Shown: positions 25,275 through 34,530 of the stretch, in pieces | Numbering within the stretch: the first letter of the stretch is position 1 | Layout of the letters: each line of letters starts with the position of its first letter | NCBI RefSeq assembly: GCF_000022085.1 | Contig: NC_011894.1 | Location: 5,850,001-5,914,000 of the forward strand | Length of the DNA: 64,000 nucleotides | Direction: 5' to 3' | DNA from: Methylobacterium nodulans ORS 2060 | Lineage (GTDB): Bacteria; Pseudomonadota; Alphaproteobacteria; Rhizobiales; Beijerinckiaceae | Position numbers and translations under genes: made by a program | The notes under the pieces: generated by a model | The model's input: only the letters and a program-made list of their open reading frames with translations | Told to the model about the DNA's origin: nothing | Databases searched by the model: none

Positions 25275-26330
25275 TCAGTTGCTCGAGAAGCCGCGAACCA
25301 GCACGCTCGGGCGCTTGCAGAGCGGCAGCGGGTTGGACTCCGTGTGGATCTTCATCCCCTTGCCGAATTCCATCGGCTCCAGCGGGGCGACGAAGACCCG
25401 ATCGGCCGGGTTCGGAGCCGTGTTGGTCTGCGCCCAAAAGTCCGGCGGCGCCCAGTAGTTGGTGAACGTGTCTGTCGTTCCGAGAGGAAAGAACCGCGCG
25501 TCACCGTCCGGAATGAAGCGCTGCACAGAGGTCGATTTGTCTTCATTGAGCTTCGTGGCCGACCCGCGATACTCCTCGAACGTGATGTTTTGGAAGATGA
25601 AGCCCTTGCGCAGGTCGTTGCGCAGCGGGTTCTGGGTCGCCACGAAGTACTTGTAGGCCTCCTTCACGCTGGCATGGGTGACAAGCCTGTCGAAGAACGC
25701 GGGCGAGCACAGCGCCATGACGCCCGACATGGTGTCGCCCATCAGGTTGTCCTCGATGTAGCCCGAGATCTCCCGGCACTTGCTGCCAAGGTCCGCACTC
25801 GCCGTGCCGAACGTGAAGTCGACGCTCTTCGGGGTGACCCCGAAGCGGGCGAACAGGTCCATGTAGACCGTGCCGTCGTAGTCGAGGATCGCGCCCTTGA
25901 TCGCCCCGACCCGCAGGTATTCGAGCGTGATCGCGTGCTTGCGGCGCATCGTGATCAGTTTGCTCTCGATGAGATCCTGGCCGGCGGCGAGCTCTCCGGC
26001 GGTGTCCCCGCGCGGCACCCAAGCGAGGCGGTTCTGGACGTCGAGGGCCAGAACGGCATCATCGTGCGGAATGTGCGGGATCACGAAGGCCTCCAGGCGC
26101 TGGGTCCCGGGCCGTCCGAGAGACGCGGGCCCACCGCGCGAGCCCATCGGCAACAGGTTCAGCACGCCCCTGTCGATGTTCAGCATCACGGCGGTGGTCG
26201 GAACGTACTCATCGCTGAACAAGTCGAGCTCATTGAGACGGCCGTAGGCGTTCGGGACGACGTTCACGCTCGCGGTCAGGGCAACAGCGCTGAACGGAGC
26301 ATTGTCGAAAAGGTTGAGAACATTGGCCAT
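25275..26330 (-). CDS. E: Major capsid protein E
   Basis: The 351-residue protein belongs to the lambda gpE capsid family. It has VVPNAYGRLNELDLF, then LNIDRGVLNLLP and the conserved RLEAFVIPHIPHDDAVLALDVQ. A C-terminal part has IPDGDARFFPLGTTDTFTNY and FWAQTNTAP. Typical family length is about 340 residues. It forms the icosahedral shell. It lies directly after gene D, the usual arrangement. Confidence 0.95.
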   Translation of the reverse strand: MANVLNLFDNAPFSAVALTASVNVVPNAYGRLNELDLFSDEYVPTTAVMLNIDRGVLNLLPMGSRGGPASLGRPGTQRLEAFVIPHIPHDDAVLALDVQNRLAWVPRGDTAGELAAGQDLIESKLITMRRKHAITLEYLRVGAIKGAILDYDGTVYMDLFARFGVTPKSVDFTFGTASADLGSKCREISGYIEDNLMGDTMSGVMALCSPAFFDRLVTHASVKEAYKYFVATQNPLRNDLRKGFIFQNITFEEYRGSATKLNEDKSTSVQRFIPDGDARFFPLGTTDTFTNYWAPPDFWAQTNTAPNPADRVFVAPLEPMEFGKGMKIHTESNPLPLCKRPSVLVRGFSSN

Positions 26331-26333
26331 CGA

Positions 26334-26717
26334 TCACGCTCCCTGGCGCACGAGGATGCCGGCCGCCTTCAGCTGGCCGTGGGCCGCCGCGCGCTTCGTC
26401 GCATCGGTGATGGTGGATCCGTAGGTGAGGCCGGCGTGGCTCACGATGGCATGCCGGGCCACGATCACCGCCGGGGCGTCGCTCGCCGTCGCGTCGACCG
26501 GGGTCAGCAGGATCGCGGTCGCGATCTGCGAGCCGTCCGAGCCGGTCGCCGCGGCCGGCACGTACTTGCCCGTGGCGCTGACCTGGGCGAGCACGGTGCC
26601 GGAGACGAGAAGGCCGCTTCCGGACGCGATGATCGCCGTGTCACGGCTGTAGTAGCTGTCCGCCTCGTGCTTCAGCCAGTCCGACGGGTAGACGGGGCTT
26701 TCGAACGTTGTGGCCAT
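26334..26717 (-). CDS. D: Head decoration protein D
   Basis: The 127-residue protein has the beta-rich HDPD family pattern (residues about 25-115). TAIIASGSGLLVSGTVLAQV is near the N-terminus and DAPAVIVARHAIVSHAGL is in the middle. It trimerises on the expanded capsid and stabilises it. Length (lambda gpD 110) and the position between protease and capsid genes agree. Confidence 0.9.
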   Translation of the reverse strand: MATTFESPVYPSDWLKHEADSYYSRDTAIIASGSGLLVSGTVLAQVSATGKYVPAAATGSDGSQIATAILLTPVDATASDAPAVIVARHAIVSHAGLTYGSTITDATKRAAAHGQLKAAGILVRQGA

Positions 26718-26719
26718 GA

Positions 26720-27922
26720 TCAGGCTTCCTTCTGCGTGATGCCCATGCGCTCGAGGCGGCTGCGCATGCTGGCGACGGCCACTTCTCGTCCGTCGGCCTG
26801 AGAAGGTTCAGCCACGTGGTGGGACCGCACCTGGGTCTCCTCGTCACGCGCTGCCATCTTGTCGAAAAGGACTGCGACCGCCTGCTCGACGGTCTTGCCC
26901 TGCGCGATCATCTCGTCGGCAAGCCCGTCCGGGATGGCCGGATGACCGCGGCGCGCGAGCGCGACCTTGTCCCGGATCTGCTGGGCCGCGGTGATGCGGC
27001 TCCGGGCTTGCTCGACCGTGGCGCCCTCCGCAAGGAGGCTCGCGGCCAGGGCCGGGACGCCGCCGTCGAGGCAGAGCGTGGCGATCTCGGCGGCGTCGGC
27101 GCGGGAGAGGCTCGCCGCCGGCAGGGCGGGGGTCGGGTTGGGCGTGGGTTCGGAGTGCGGTGCGGGCTCGCCGCCCGCCGATGCGGTCGCCATGGGGTTC
27201 TCCGTCTGGCGGGTGGGGGCGGCCGGCAGGGCCGCGGTCAGGCGCGGATGGTTCGTCCAGGCGCGCCGATCGGCCAGGGCGACGAGACGCTCCGGCGCGT
27301 GCTTGTAGAGGCGGAAGTCGAAGGCGGTGGGCTCGGGCCCCGTCTCGTCATCAGGCCGGCCGGCATCGACGCTGGTCTCGCCCGCGGCGGCGCTCTGACC
27401 GGCGCGGGTTTGGACCCGGTCGGCGTACCCCGCCGCGACGGCCTCCTCGGGCGCCATCCAGAGCTCGGCCTGCATGTCGGCCCGAGCCGCCTCGGGCGTC
27501 TTGCCGGAGCGTTCCGCGTAGATGCCCGCCATGGCGGTGGCGAGCGAGGTCAGCATGCGGATCGCCACCTCGTGCTCGGAGACCGGGCCGAACGTGAAGC
27601 CCGACGGGTCGTGGATCATCATGACGGCGCCGCGCGCCATGACGATCTCATCCCCCGCCATCGCGATCACCGACGCGGCCGAGGCGGCCACGCCCTCGAC
27701 GATGATGGTCTTGCGGCCGCGGTGGGCGCAGAGAGCGGCATGGATCGCCGCGCCCTCCGTCGCGATGCCACCGCCGCTGTTGAGGCGGATCGTGACGTCC
27801 TGCCCGCGGCCGACCTGGGCCAGGGCGAGGATGACGTCGGCGGCATCGAAGCTGTCGTCCCAGAAGAGATTGCCGACCGTGCCGGACAGCACGATCTCGG
27901 TTCCGTTGACCAGCACGGCCAT
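26720..27922 (-). CDS. C: Prohead protease C, ClpP/S49-like, with scaffold-like C-terminus
   Basis: The 400-residue protein has a ClpP-type domain in residues 1-190. The serine is in GVAASAAS (Ser81 expected), His104 is in MIHDPSG, and an Asp lies near residue 154 in RADMQAELW. Residues 190-400 are Ala/Glu/Arg-rich with long helices, as in the scaffold part of lambda gpC/Nu3. An internal start producing only the scaffold part may exist but cannot be fixed from sequence. The protease cuts scaffold and connector during prohead maturation. Confidence 0.92.
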   Translation of the reverse strand: MAVLVNGTEIVLSGTVGNLFWDDSFDAADVILALAQVGRGQDVTIRLNSGGGIATEGAAIHAALCAHRGRKTIIVEGVAASAASVIAMAGDEIVMARGAVMMIHDPSGFTFGPVSEHEVAIRMLTSLATAMAGIYAERSGKTPEAARADMQAELWMAPEEAVAAGYADRVQTRAGQSAAAGETSVDAGRPDDETGPEPTAFDFRLYKHAPERLVALADRRAWTNHPRLTAALPAAPTRQTENPMATASAGGEPAPHSEPTPNPTPALPAASLSRADAAEIATLCLDGGVPALAASLLAEGATVEQARSRITAAQQIRDKVALARRGHPAIPDGLADEMIAQGKTVEQAVAVLFDKMAARDEETQVRSHHVAEPSQADGREVAVASMRSRLERMGITQKEA

Positions 27923-27959
27923 CGGGAGCTCCTTGTCGAGAGATCGGGGGTGCGGACGG

Positions 27960-29552
27960 CTACTCGTCCGACGACGTGGCCGGCGTGACGGAGGCGGCGG
28001 AGCTGCCCCTGACCTTCTGCCGGCCGTCGCTGGTGTAGGTCAGGCCGAGCGCATCGGCCCGGGCGTTGTCGGCCTGGTTCTCGGCGTCGATCGCCTCGGA
28101 GTCGTAGCCGCCCTCAGAAACCTTCTGCGACCGGGTCGAGAACCCGGCCTGGATCTCGAGCGCCTTGCTCTCGACATCCTGCACGGGGTGGATGTAGGGC
28201 CAGGCCTGCGGGGTCCACTTCACCGCGTAGGCGTCCTGCCGCCGCATCCCTGGCGGCAGGGTCAGCACGCCGGCGAGCAGCGCAAGATCGATCCAGCGGA
28301 TCCAGACCGGCCGGCACAGCTGGTAGATCACGAGGTGATGCTGCCAGCCTTCCACAGCCCGGCGGAAGTCATTGAGCGCGGCGCGCAGCGTCCTGTCGTT
28401 GAGCTGGCTGTAGTCGCCGCTCAGGATCTCGTAGAGCACACCCGCCGCCGTAGCGACACCGCGCAGCGCCTGGCGCACGAACATCTCGAAGTTCGGTCCG
28501 ACGTCCGGCGGGTTCGAAAAGGTGACGTCCTCGCCGTCGGCAAGCACCTGGAGCGTGCCGGGCTCGAAGTCGAGCGGCGCCACGCCGTCGGCATCGGGCG
28601 CGTCGGTGCCGAGCGGGCCGGAGCCGAGCGGGCTGTCCGCGCCCTCCTCCATGGCGCGCTTGATGAAGCCGACGAGACGGGCCGCGTTCTTCTTGCGGAC
28701 GAGCTCGGCGTCGAGGTAGCCGTCGAGATCGTAGAGGGTGCGCAAGGCCGGCGTGAGCCAGGGCTCGCCGCGATCCTGCCCGGGCCGCATCGCCCGGAAG
28801 AGGTGGGCGACGTCCTGGGCCGGCACGAGGGTCTGCTGCCCACGGCCCGCCGCGATGATGCCGTCGCCGGGGTGCTCGCGGTAGAGCCAGTAACCGGTGC
28901 GCGCCCCGATGGCATTGTACTGGATGCCCTGCCGGATGTTGGCCGCGCCATCGGTCTTCAGCACGTCGCAATGGTCGCCCTCCAGGACCTGCAGCTGGAG
29001 CGGCACGGCGAGCCCGTCGCCGAGCCGCCGGTTGCGCAGCCGGACGAAGGTCTCGCCGCCCTCGACCATGCCCCGGACCGCGATGGCCTGGAGGCCGTAG
29101 AAATCGTGGGCGCCAATAGCATCGGCCTGATCGACCCAGTCCCACCAGAGCTGCTGGACTTGCTTGCGGAACGCGGCGCTCGCTGTGTTCGCGGCCTTGA
29201 CTTGCGCCTTCGACAGCCCGTCGGTCGGGATCGCGGCCGTGCTCTGCGGTTTGATTCCGGTTCCGACGATGTTGGTGACGAGCCGGTCGACCGCGGCCCG
29301 GGCATAGGGGTTCTTGCGGGCTTGGTCGCGCGACTTCCGCCGCAGCTCGTCGAGCGCGTAGGTGATCGCGGTGTTGGGCCCGTAGCTCCCGATCCGCCAG
29401 GACCGCGAACGTCGCCCCGTGCCGCCCGCGACATCGTATGGCGTGGCCTCGACAGCCGCGCCGCCCTTCGCCCCAGACAAGTCCATGGCGATCGGCGTGA
29501 CGTACTGGCGGGTGCCCTTGATCCGGAAGCGGACGGGCTGTGCCTGAGGCAT
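27960..29552 (-). CDS. B: Portal protein B
   Basis: The 530-residue protein is a lambda gpB-family portal. GTGRRSRSWRIGSYGPNTAI begins the conserved part, followed by NPYARAAVDRLVTNIVGTGI and later EILSGDYSQLNDRTLRAALNDFRR, a strong family signature. It forms the dodecameric ring through which DNA is packaged. The start is the ATG at 29552 (MPQAQPVRF), five bases after the end of gene W; the frame further upstream overlaps W. Family lengths are about 500-540 residues. Confidence 0.93.
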   Translation of the reverse strand: MPQAQPVRFRIKGTRQYVTPIAMDLSGAKGGAAVEATPYDVAGGTGRRSRSWRIGSYGPNTAITYALDELRRKSRDQARKNPYARAAVDRLVTNIVGTGIKPQSTAAIPTDGLSKAQVKAANTASAAFRKQVQQLWWDWVDQADAIGAHDFYGLQAIAVRGMVEGGETFVRLRNRRLGDGLAVPLQLQVLEGDHCDVLKTDGAANIRQGIQYNAIGARTGYWLYREHPGDGIIAAGRGQQTLVPAQDVAHLFRAMRPGQDRGEPWLTPALRTLYDLDGYLDAELVRKKNAARLVGFIKRAMEEGADSPLGSGPLGTDAPDADGVAPLDFEPGTLQVLADGEDVTFSNPPDVGPNFEMFVRQALRGVATAAGVLYEILSGDYSQLNDRTLRAALNDFRRAVEGWQHHLVIYQLCRPVWIRWIDLALLAGVLTLPPGMRRQDAYAVKWTPQAWPYIHPVQDVESKALEIQAGFSTRSQKVSEGGYDSEAIDAENQADNARADALGLTYTSDGRQKVRGSSAASVTPATSSDE

Positions 29553-29554
29553 GC

Positions 29555-29809
29555 TCACCACCCGCTGCGGCCCGTCATCACGACCTGCCGCGTCCGGCGC
29601 GGCGCGGCACCGCTGACGGACACCTCCAGGTCGCTGATCCGACGCATGAGGTCCGCCCGGGCCTGCCGCATCTCGGCATAGCTGCGGTAGGTGATGCGCC
29701 CGGCGTTGTCGGCCTGCTCGACGGTGAGCACGCCGCTCGCCATGGCCCGATCGAGCTTGGCGAGTTGGGCCCTGAGCTTGACGAGCTGTTGTTCCGGCGT
29801 GTCGGCCAT
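29555..29809 (-). CDS. W: Head-tail joining protein W
   Basis: The 84-residue protein is mainly helical (QQLVKLRAQLAKLDRAMASG) with a short strand pair (ISDLEVSVSGAAPRRTRQV) at the end. It fits lambda gpW-type proteins in size (68 residues in lambda) and gene order (A-W-B). It helps to stabilise packaged DNA and to prepare the portal for tail joining. The stop is followed closely by the portal ATG (TGAGCATG). Confidence 0.8.
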   Translation of the reverse strand: MADTPEQQLVKLRAQLAKLDRAMASGVLTVEQADNAGRITYRSYAEMRQARADLMRRISDLEVSVSGAAPRRTRQVVMTGRSGW

Positions 29810-29970
29810 GCCTACTCCACCATCTGATGCTCACCGCGGCCACGCGCCGATATCATTCATGGACACGTCGACAGGAGTGGGGGCGATCGACGCCAATCGC
29901 CCCCACTTCTGCGGGATGAGACGGGCTCGATCGGCCCCACTGGTACGGGGCGGACTGCGCCCGATCGCCC

Positions 29971-32040
29971 TCACCGCATCGGCCGGTTGTTGACCCGGCT
30001 GCGCCGCACGGCGCGTCGTTGCTGGTTGCGGGCCGCGAGCGTCTTCGCCGCGACCTCGGGCGCTACGGCCGCCTCGTCCGGCCGGGGCCGCTCGATGCCG
30101 AGCGCCGCCTCGAGCTCGCGCCAGTGCGGCTCGCGCCAGCGGTCCCAGCCGCGCATCGCGGCAAGCCCGCGGGCGTAGTTGGCGCAGTCCAGCACCTCGT
30201 TGCGCCGCCCCCCGATCGGCACCCACTCCCGCCGCGTGCGGCCGCGCGTGACGTGGGTGACCAGCTCCTCGGCGGTGAGCTGCTTGACCTGATCCTCGCT
30301 CACGTCCCGCGGCAGGTGCACGAACCCGGCCGGGAACGGCTTGCCCTCCGGCGGGCGGTGCAGGGCAAGGCAGCCCATCAGCTCCTGCTTGGCGAAGGAC
30401 GCCCCGATCCGGACCGTCTTCAGCCCGCGCCGCAGCTTCCGGCCGGCCGCCGTGGAATCCTTCGCGCCCACGCCCAGGAAGGCGCCGGCATAGCTGTCCT
30501 GGCCATCCACCGCATGGACCGGGCGCCCGGCCTGCCGGCGCACGAAGGCGTAGACCTCGGCGGTGAAGCCGCTGGAGTCGATGCCCCAATCCCGCACCGT
30601 CATCTCGGCGCCGCTCGCGTGCGGCCAGGTCTCCTCGACCATGGCTTCGAGATCGGCCCACACCTCCGGCCGGTTCGTCGCCCCGGGCAGCACCCGGTGC
30701 TCCACCAGCCAGCGCTCCCGGTTGCGCCCGAACGCCCAGATCCCGACCTCCAGGCGATCTTTCTGCACGTCCACGCCCGCGAACAGGATCAGCGCCGCCC
30801 GCGCGACCGTGCCCGACAGGTAGTCGTCCCGGCGGGCATAGACGTCCTGCCACTCGGGCGCGTCCGCCCCCTCCTTCCAGGTGCGGGCAAGCTGGGTGTT
30901 GAAGAAGGTGCGCAACGCCTCCGGGCCGCGGCGCAGCGCCCGCGCGAACTTCGCCACCGTCTCGCGCACCGTCTGCTTGGGGGCGTAGAGCTTCGAGACC
31001 TGGAACCCGGCATGCTCGTTCGGCAGCGCCCGCGCGCCGCAGTGCCGGCAGAGCGCGCGCCGGACCCCATGCCGCTCCTCCTCCCAGATCTCCGGCAGCT
31101 GCCGCTCGCCGCAGCAGGTGAAGGCCCGGGTCTGCCGCCACTCGACCCGCCGCAGGGCAATGAGGCGCTGCGCCTCCGTCCAGGGCCGCTCGCACGCCAC
31201 GCATTCGTAGCGGGCCGTCTCCGGCCGAATGCGGCCGTCCTCGTCCTTGTCGAAGCGCACCTGCTCCCATTCGAGCGGGTGCCAGCCGCCACAGTGGGGA
31301 CAAGCGACGAAGGCCTTGCGCTGGTCGCTTTCCTCGTAGCTCGCCTCGATCGCCGAGCGGCCCGCCACGGTCGGGGAGCAGGCCCGCACCGACAGGCTGG
31401 TGGCCTTGAACTCGGCCTGGCGCTCCTCGGCGAGGTCGATGGGCGGCCCCTCCCCACCAGCGGAGAGGGGGTACTTGTCGATCTCGTCGCAGACCAGCAG
31501 CCGGATCGGCCGCATGGCCAAGTTGGTCGGGCTGTTCGCCCCGACCAGCGTGATGTGGCCGCCCGGGAACTGCTTGTGGGTCAGCGTCGCCCCGGCATCG
31601 CGGGCCTTGGCCTCGCCGAATACCTCGCGCAGCACCGGGGTATCCCGGATCATCGGGGCCAGCCGGTCCTTGGAGAAGGTCTCGGCCGCATCGTCCTTCG
31701 GCAGCACGGCCAGCATCGGGCAGGGATCCACGTGGACGAAGCGGCCGAGGATGTTCTCGATCACCGTGGTCTTGAGCAGCTGCGTGCAGGCCAGCAGGGT
31801 GAGGGTCTGCACGCCCGGCTCGGTGGCGGCGAGCATCGGGCCGCGGGCGACCTCGACGCGCGCGACGATGAAGCGGCCGCCGTTCGAGGATTCCTTGCTC
31901 AGTCTGCGGTAGCGCTCGGCCCACTCCACCACGTTGAGGTTCGGGGGCGGGGTGAGCCCCCGGCGCCACGCTTGCAGCAGGCTCGTGATGTCAGAAGGTC
32001 GCGGTGGGCTCGCCGAGTTCGGCGAGGTGCTGGTGGACAT
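29971..32040 (-). CDS. A: Terminase large subunit, GpA family
   Basis: The 689-residue protein is a GpA-type terminase. The N-terminal ATPase shows LACTQLLKTTVIENILGR (Walker A region) and RLLVCDEIDKYP (Walker B DE). Zinc-type Cys pairs are in CPHCGG and CxxC further on (FTCCGERQ, CRHCGARALP). The C-terminal nuclease part has LFAGVDVQKDRLE and WGIDSSGFTAEV, with acidic residues for metal binding. It cuts concatemeric DNA and drives packaging. It overlaps the end of the small subunit gene by 50 bases. The 160 bases to gene W contain no clear gene. Confidence 0.95.
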   Translation of the reverse strand: MSTSTSPNSASPPRPSDITSLLQAWRRGLTPPPNLNVVEWAERYRRLSKESSNGGRFIVARVEVARGPMLAATEPGVQTLTLLACTQLLKTTVIENILGRFVHVDPCPMLAVLPKDDAAETFSKDRLAPMIRDTPVLREVFGEAKARDAGATLTHKQFPGGHITLVGANSPTNLAMRPIRLLVCDEIDKYPLSAGGEGPPIDLAEERQAEFKATSLSVRACSPTVAGRSAIEASYEESDQRKAFVACPHCGGWHPLEWEQVRFDKDEDGRIRPETARYECVACERPWTEAQRLIALRRVEWRQTRAFTCCGERQLPEIWEEERHGVRRALCRHCGARALPNEHAGFQVSKLYAPKQTVRETVAKFARALRRGPEALRTFFNTQLARTWKEGADAPEWQDVYARRDDYLSGTVARAALILFAGVDVQKDRLEVGIWAFGRNRERWLVEHRVLPGATNRPEVWADLEAMVEETWPHASGAEMTVRDWGIDSSGFTAEVYAFVRRQAGRPVHAVDGQDSYAGAFLGVGAKDSTAAGRKLRRGLKTVRIGASFAKQELMGCLALHRPPEGKPFPAGFVHLPRDVSEDQVKQLTAEELVTHVTRGRTRREWVPIGGRRNEVLDCANYARGLAAMRGWDRWREPHWRELEAALGIERPRPDEAAVAPEVAAKTLAARNQQRRAVRRSRVNNRPMR

Positions 32041-32584
32041 GCGTGGTCAGGATCGTGGTTAGCGCCCGCGGATCGACCTTGAGCTCGTCGGCCATCACGA
32101 TGGCGATCCGGGCCGGCCAGGCCAGCCAGGCGTCCCGCAGCTCGCGGGCGGTGTCGAAGAACAGCTTCTCGGCCGTGGCCCGCTCGATGAGGCGGCCCTG
32201 CTGCTCGGCCTGATCGAGGCTGCGCTGGCGAGCCTTCAGGATCAGCTCGGCCGTGCGCGCCTTGCCGAAGTCGATGCCGCCGTCCGCATCCTCCACCCCC
32301 TCCTCAGCCAGCACCCGGGCGATCAGGCTGACCGCCTCGCGAGCCTCGGCCGGGGTACGCACCTCAGCGCGGGGGTGCGCACCTTGCCTGCGCACTTTGG
32401 CCGAGGTGCGCACCCTGCTGCGCGCCGGGTCCGTGTTTGCTTCCCATTCCTCGCGAGCGCTATCCGGATCGATCAGCCCGTTCGGTAAGACGCTGATGCG
32501 CTTGTGCTTTATCGCCGAGCGCACGGCACTCTCTCTGACGCCGAGGATGTCCGCGAGCTTTCGCCGCGAGACCGGTTCGCTCAT
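31991..32584 (-). CDS. Terminase small subunit, Nu1-like
   Basis: The 197-residue protein begins with a winged helix-turn-helix (SRRKLADILGVRESAVRSAIK at about residues 6-27), followed by a hinge and a helical region. The C-terminal helix (PARIAIVMADELKVDPRALTTILT) probably contacts the large subunit. It should bind the packaging start site (cos or pac), which I cannot locate by eye. It precedes gene A as in lambda. Confidence 0.85.
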   Translation of the reverse strand: MSEPVSRRKLADILGVRESAVRSAIKHKRISVLPNGLIDPDSAREEWEANTDPARSRVRTSAKVRRQGAHPRAEVRTPAEAREAVSLIARVLAEEGVEDADGGIDFGKARTAELILKARQRSLDQAEQQGRLIERATAEKLFFDTARELRDAWLAWPARIAIVMADELKVDPRALTTILTTHVHQHLAELGEPTATF

Positions 32585-32692
32585 GGGTGCGCACCTCGGA
32601 TTTCGGGGTCAGCGCTAGGAAAAGGCGGGGCCCCGCCCACCCGTATCGATTTCGACCCTCCAGGGTCCCTGGCGCTATACCCGACGGGCGGA

Positions 32693-32974
32693 TCAGATGA
32701 CGTTACTGTCGTCCGTCCAGTGCCGGTGCCGGCGGACGATGCGGACCCGGCCCCGGTGGGTCTCCAGCAGGATCTCACCGGGACGGCGCGGGTCGAGCAT
32801 TATGTGGCCGCTCCGATCCCGAGCCAGCACGATCACCTCGCCCGTCAGATCGTCGGCGGTGTGGACAGGTGCTAACCGCTTGCCATCGAGCGTTACGTTG
32901 AAGGTGATGCCCTGCTCACGCGCCTCAGCGTAGGCCCGGAAGCCGGGGTCACGCGCGTCGATCGAGATCCGCAT
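32693..32974 (-). CDS. Hypothetical phage protein, 93 aa
   Basis: The product starts MRISIDARDPGFRAYAEARE and has a central beta-rich part (GEVIVLARDRSGHIMLD) and a His/Arg-rich end. A good ribosome-binding site (GGGAGAGGG) precedes the ATG. It lies upstream of the terminase genes on the same strand, with 108 bases between. No family is recognised. Confidence 0.6.
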   Translation of the reverse strand: MRISIDARDPGFRAYAEAREQGITFNVTLDGKRLAPVHTADDLTGEVIVLARDRSGHIMLDPRRPGEILLETHRGRVRIVRRHRHWTDDSNVI

Positions 32975-33001
32975 GGGCCCTCTCCCGCGGGGATCAGCAA
33001 C

Positions 33002-33187
33002 TCACAACCCCAACAACGCAGATCCACCCCAGACGATCACCCCCACACCGACGATCGCAGCGACGAGGCCGCCGAGGACGGTGCCGCCGAGGACGGTGAG
33101 CGCTGAGGGTGCCACCACGGCGACTAGACTGCTGACCAGCGTCAGCAGATCTCGGCCCAGGCTCGTGCCTCCGGTGTGGCCCGACAT
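33002..33187 (-). CDS. Small membrane protein, 61 aa
   Basis: Two hydrophobic segments (about residues 13-35 and 37-60) are separated by a Gly pair. The N-terminus is short and polar (MSGHTGGTSLGRD). It could be a holin-like or accessory membrane protein, but there is no clear family match, and the gene is far from the endolysin. The ribosome-binding site is weak, so the call is moderate. Confidence 0.45.
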   Translation of the reverse strand: MSGHTGGTSLGRDLLTLVSSLVAVVAPSALTVLGGTVLGGLVAAIVGVGVIVWGGSALLGL

Positions 33188-33406
33188 CAGGCGCTCTCGC
33201 CTGCAGTCTCACGGATCACGACCGCGCCGTGCTCGAAGCGGGATGTGCGCCGAAGGGCGATGGATCGGTGCACGTGGGACACGACACCAGCTCGACTGCG
33301 CAACGAGAGGTGGCATTTTTTGGTATTAGACTAACGTTTTACTTGCAGTGTTGCACCGCACAAAATAGTGGTCCTCTGTATACCTGCAACTGATTCGGAT
33401 GGTCAG

Positions 33407-33694
33407 ATGGTCGCGGAAGAGTATTTCCAGCCCGTAGTCGTGAACACCGGAGCAGGTGGCGAGCACGGAACACTTGTTTTTATTGAAGGCCAGCTTGTTG
33501 CTGTTCTGACACAAATCAACGAAGCCCGAGATACTGAGCAAGAATTTCAAGGTAAGTGGTTTCTTGAGGCTGGTTTTGGCCCCTGCAAAGACTGGAATAA
33601 CGGCTCAATCTTCGCCTCAAAAGACAAGGCAGTTGAGTGGGTGCGTGAGCAGGTCCTGATGGATGAACCCGTTGCGAGTTGCATCGCTTCGTAG
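33407..33694 (+). CDS. Hypothetical cargo protein, 95 aa, in an AT-richer islet
   Basis: The product (MVAEEYFQPVVVNTG...) has GTLVFIEGQLVAVL, KWFLEAGFGPC and FASKDKAVEWVREQ, a plausible small alpha/beta protein. A GTG at 33368 would add 13 residues; the ATG at 33407 is preferred. The gene stands opposite to the late operon and its base composition is clearly lower in GC than the surroundings, so it looks like an independent insertion. About 180 bases upstream and 220 bases downstream hold no clear gene. Confidence 0.55.
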   Translation: MVAEEYFQPVVVNTGAGGEHGTLVFIEGQLVAVLTQINEARDTEQEFQGKWFLEAGFGPCKDWNNGSIFASKDKAVEWVREQVLMDEPVASCIAS

Positions 33695-33915
33695 TTCGTA
33701 GCTGGAGCGCCCTTCCAAGCGATAGCTGTGCGGTTCGCCTGCATTGAAGGTGAATAGCATCGCCCCCCACTTGTTTGCGAGCTGGTCACGACAGGGAGCA
33801 CGCGCCGAAGAGGGTCACGGCGGGCCAACCGCGCGGAGGCGCTTCGCCAAAGCTACCGCACGGGATGACGGTGGCATAAATGTCACAGTCGGCCCGTGCT
33901 GAGGCCTCGCAAATA

Positions 33916-34530
33916 TCACGCTGCGGCAGCGAACTTCAAGCCGGCCCGCTTCGCCTGCTTGTGGGTGAGCACCGCCTGGGCCGGGAGGTCGCCGTTGCGC
34001 AGCAAGTAGAGGATCAGCCGGGGCAGCGGGCGCTCGGGGTAATCCTGGCGCAAGGTGGCGTCGAACTCGCCCCGCAGGATGCTGAGGCGGAGATCGTAGA
34101 CGTCCTGCTCGGGCAGGTCGGCCCATCCCACGGAGGCGCCCCGGACAACGCGCTCCAGGCCCTCGATGCCGGCGATGTCCTGGCAGGCGTGATCCAGGCC
34201 GAAGATCACCGTGCGGGCCAGCAAGGGGCGCTCCGCCACGAACCGCTTGCGGGAGCGGATGCGCCAGAAGCGGACCATCGGCAAGACGGTGTCGATCCGG
34301 CGAAGCTGCATCGCATCCCTGACCTTCACCTCGCAGCCCGGGAAGGTGACGGCCGCATGCCACCGAAGCGGATTCGGCTCGCCGGCAGCCTGGGCCATCG
34401 CCGCCGAGCGCCGCATGTCACGGGACCAGCGGCAGCGTTCGCCGAGGGCAAGGGCGGGCTCGGCCGGCAGAACCGGCGCATCCGTCATCTCGCCTGCGGC
34501 ATGGGCGAGGGCGGTGCTTCTACGCGTCAT
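33916..34530 (-). CDS. Hypothetical phage protein, 204 aa
   Basis: The start is the ATG at 34530 (MTRRSTALAHAAGEMT). The Ala-rich N-terminus is followed by a more structured part (RTVIFGLDHACQDIAGIEG and LPEQDVYDLRLSILRGEFD), and the C-terminus has LPRLILYLLRNGDLPAQAVLT. It is not recognised. It overlaps the preceding 196-residue gene by eleven bases, and both lie between the replication origin and the terminase. They are probably late or packaging-related genes of unknown role. Confidence 0.65.
   Translation of the reverse strand: MTRRSTALAHAAGEMTDAPVLPAEPALALGERCRWSRDMRRSAAMAQAAGEPNPLRWHAAVTFPGCEVKVRDAMQLRRIDTVLPMVRFWRIRSRKRFVAERPLLARTVIFGLDHACQDIAGIEGLERVVRGASVGWADLPEQDVYDLRLSILRGEFDATLRQDYPERPLPRLILYLLRNGDLPAQAVLTHKQAKRAGLKFAAAA

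Noticed and set aside
29831..31969. Second minus-strand frame of 712 codons over the terminase gene
   Set aside because: It has Arg/Gly/Pro-rich shadow composition and overlaps the true GpA frame fully.
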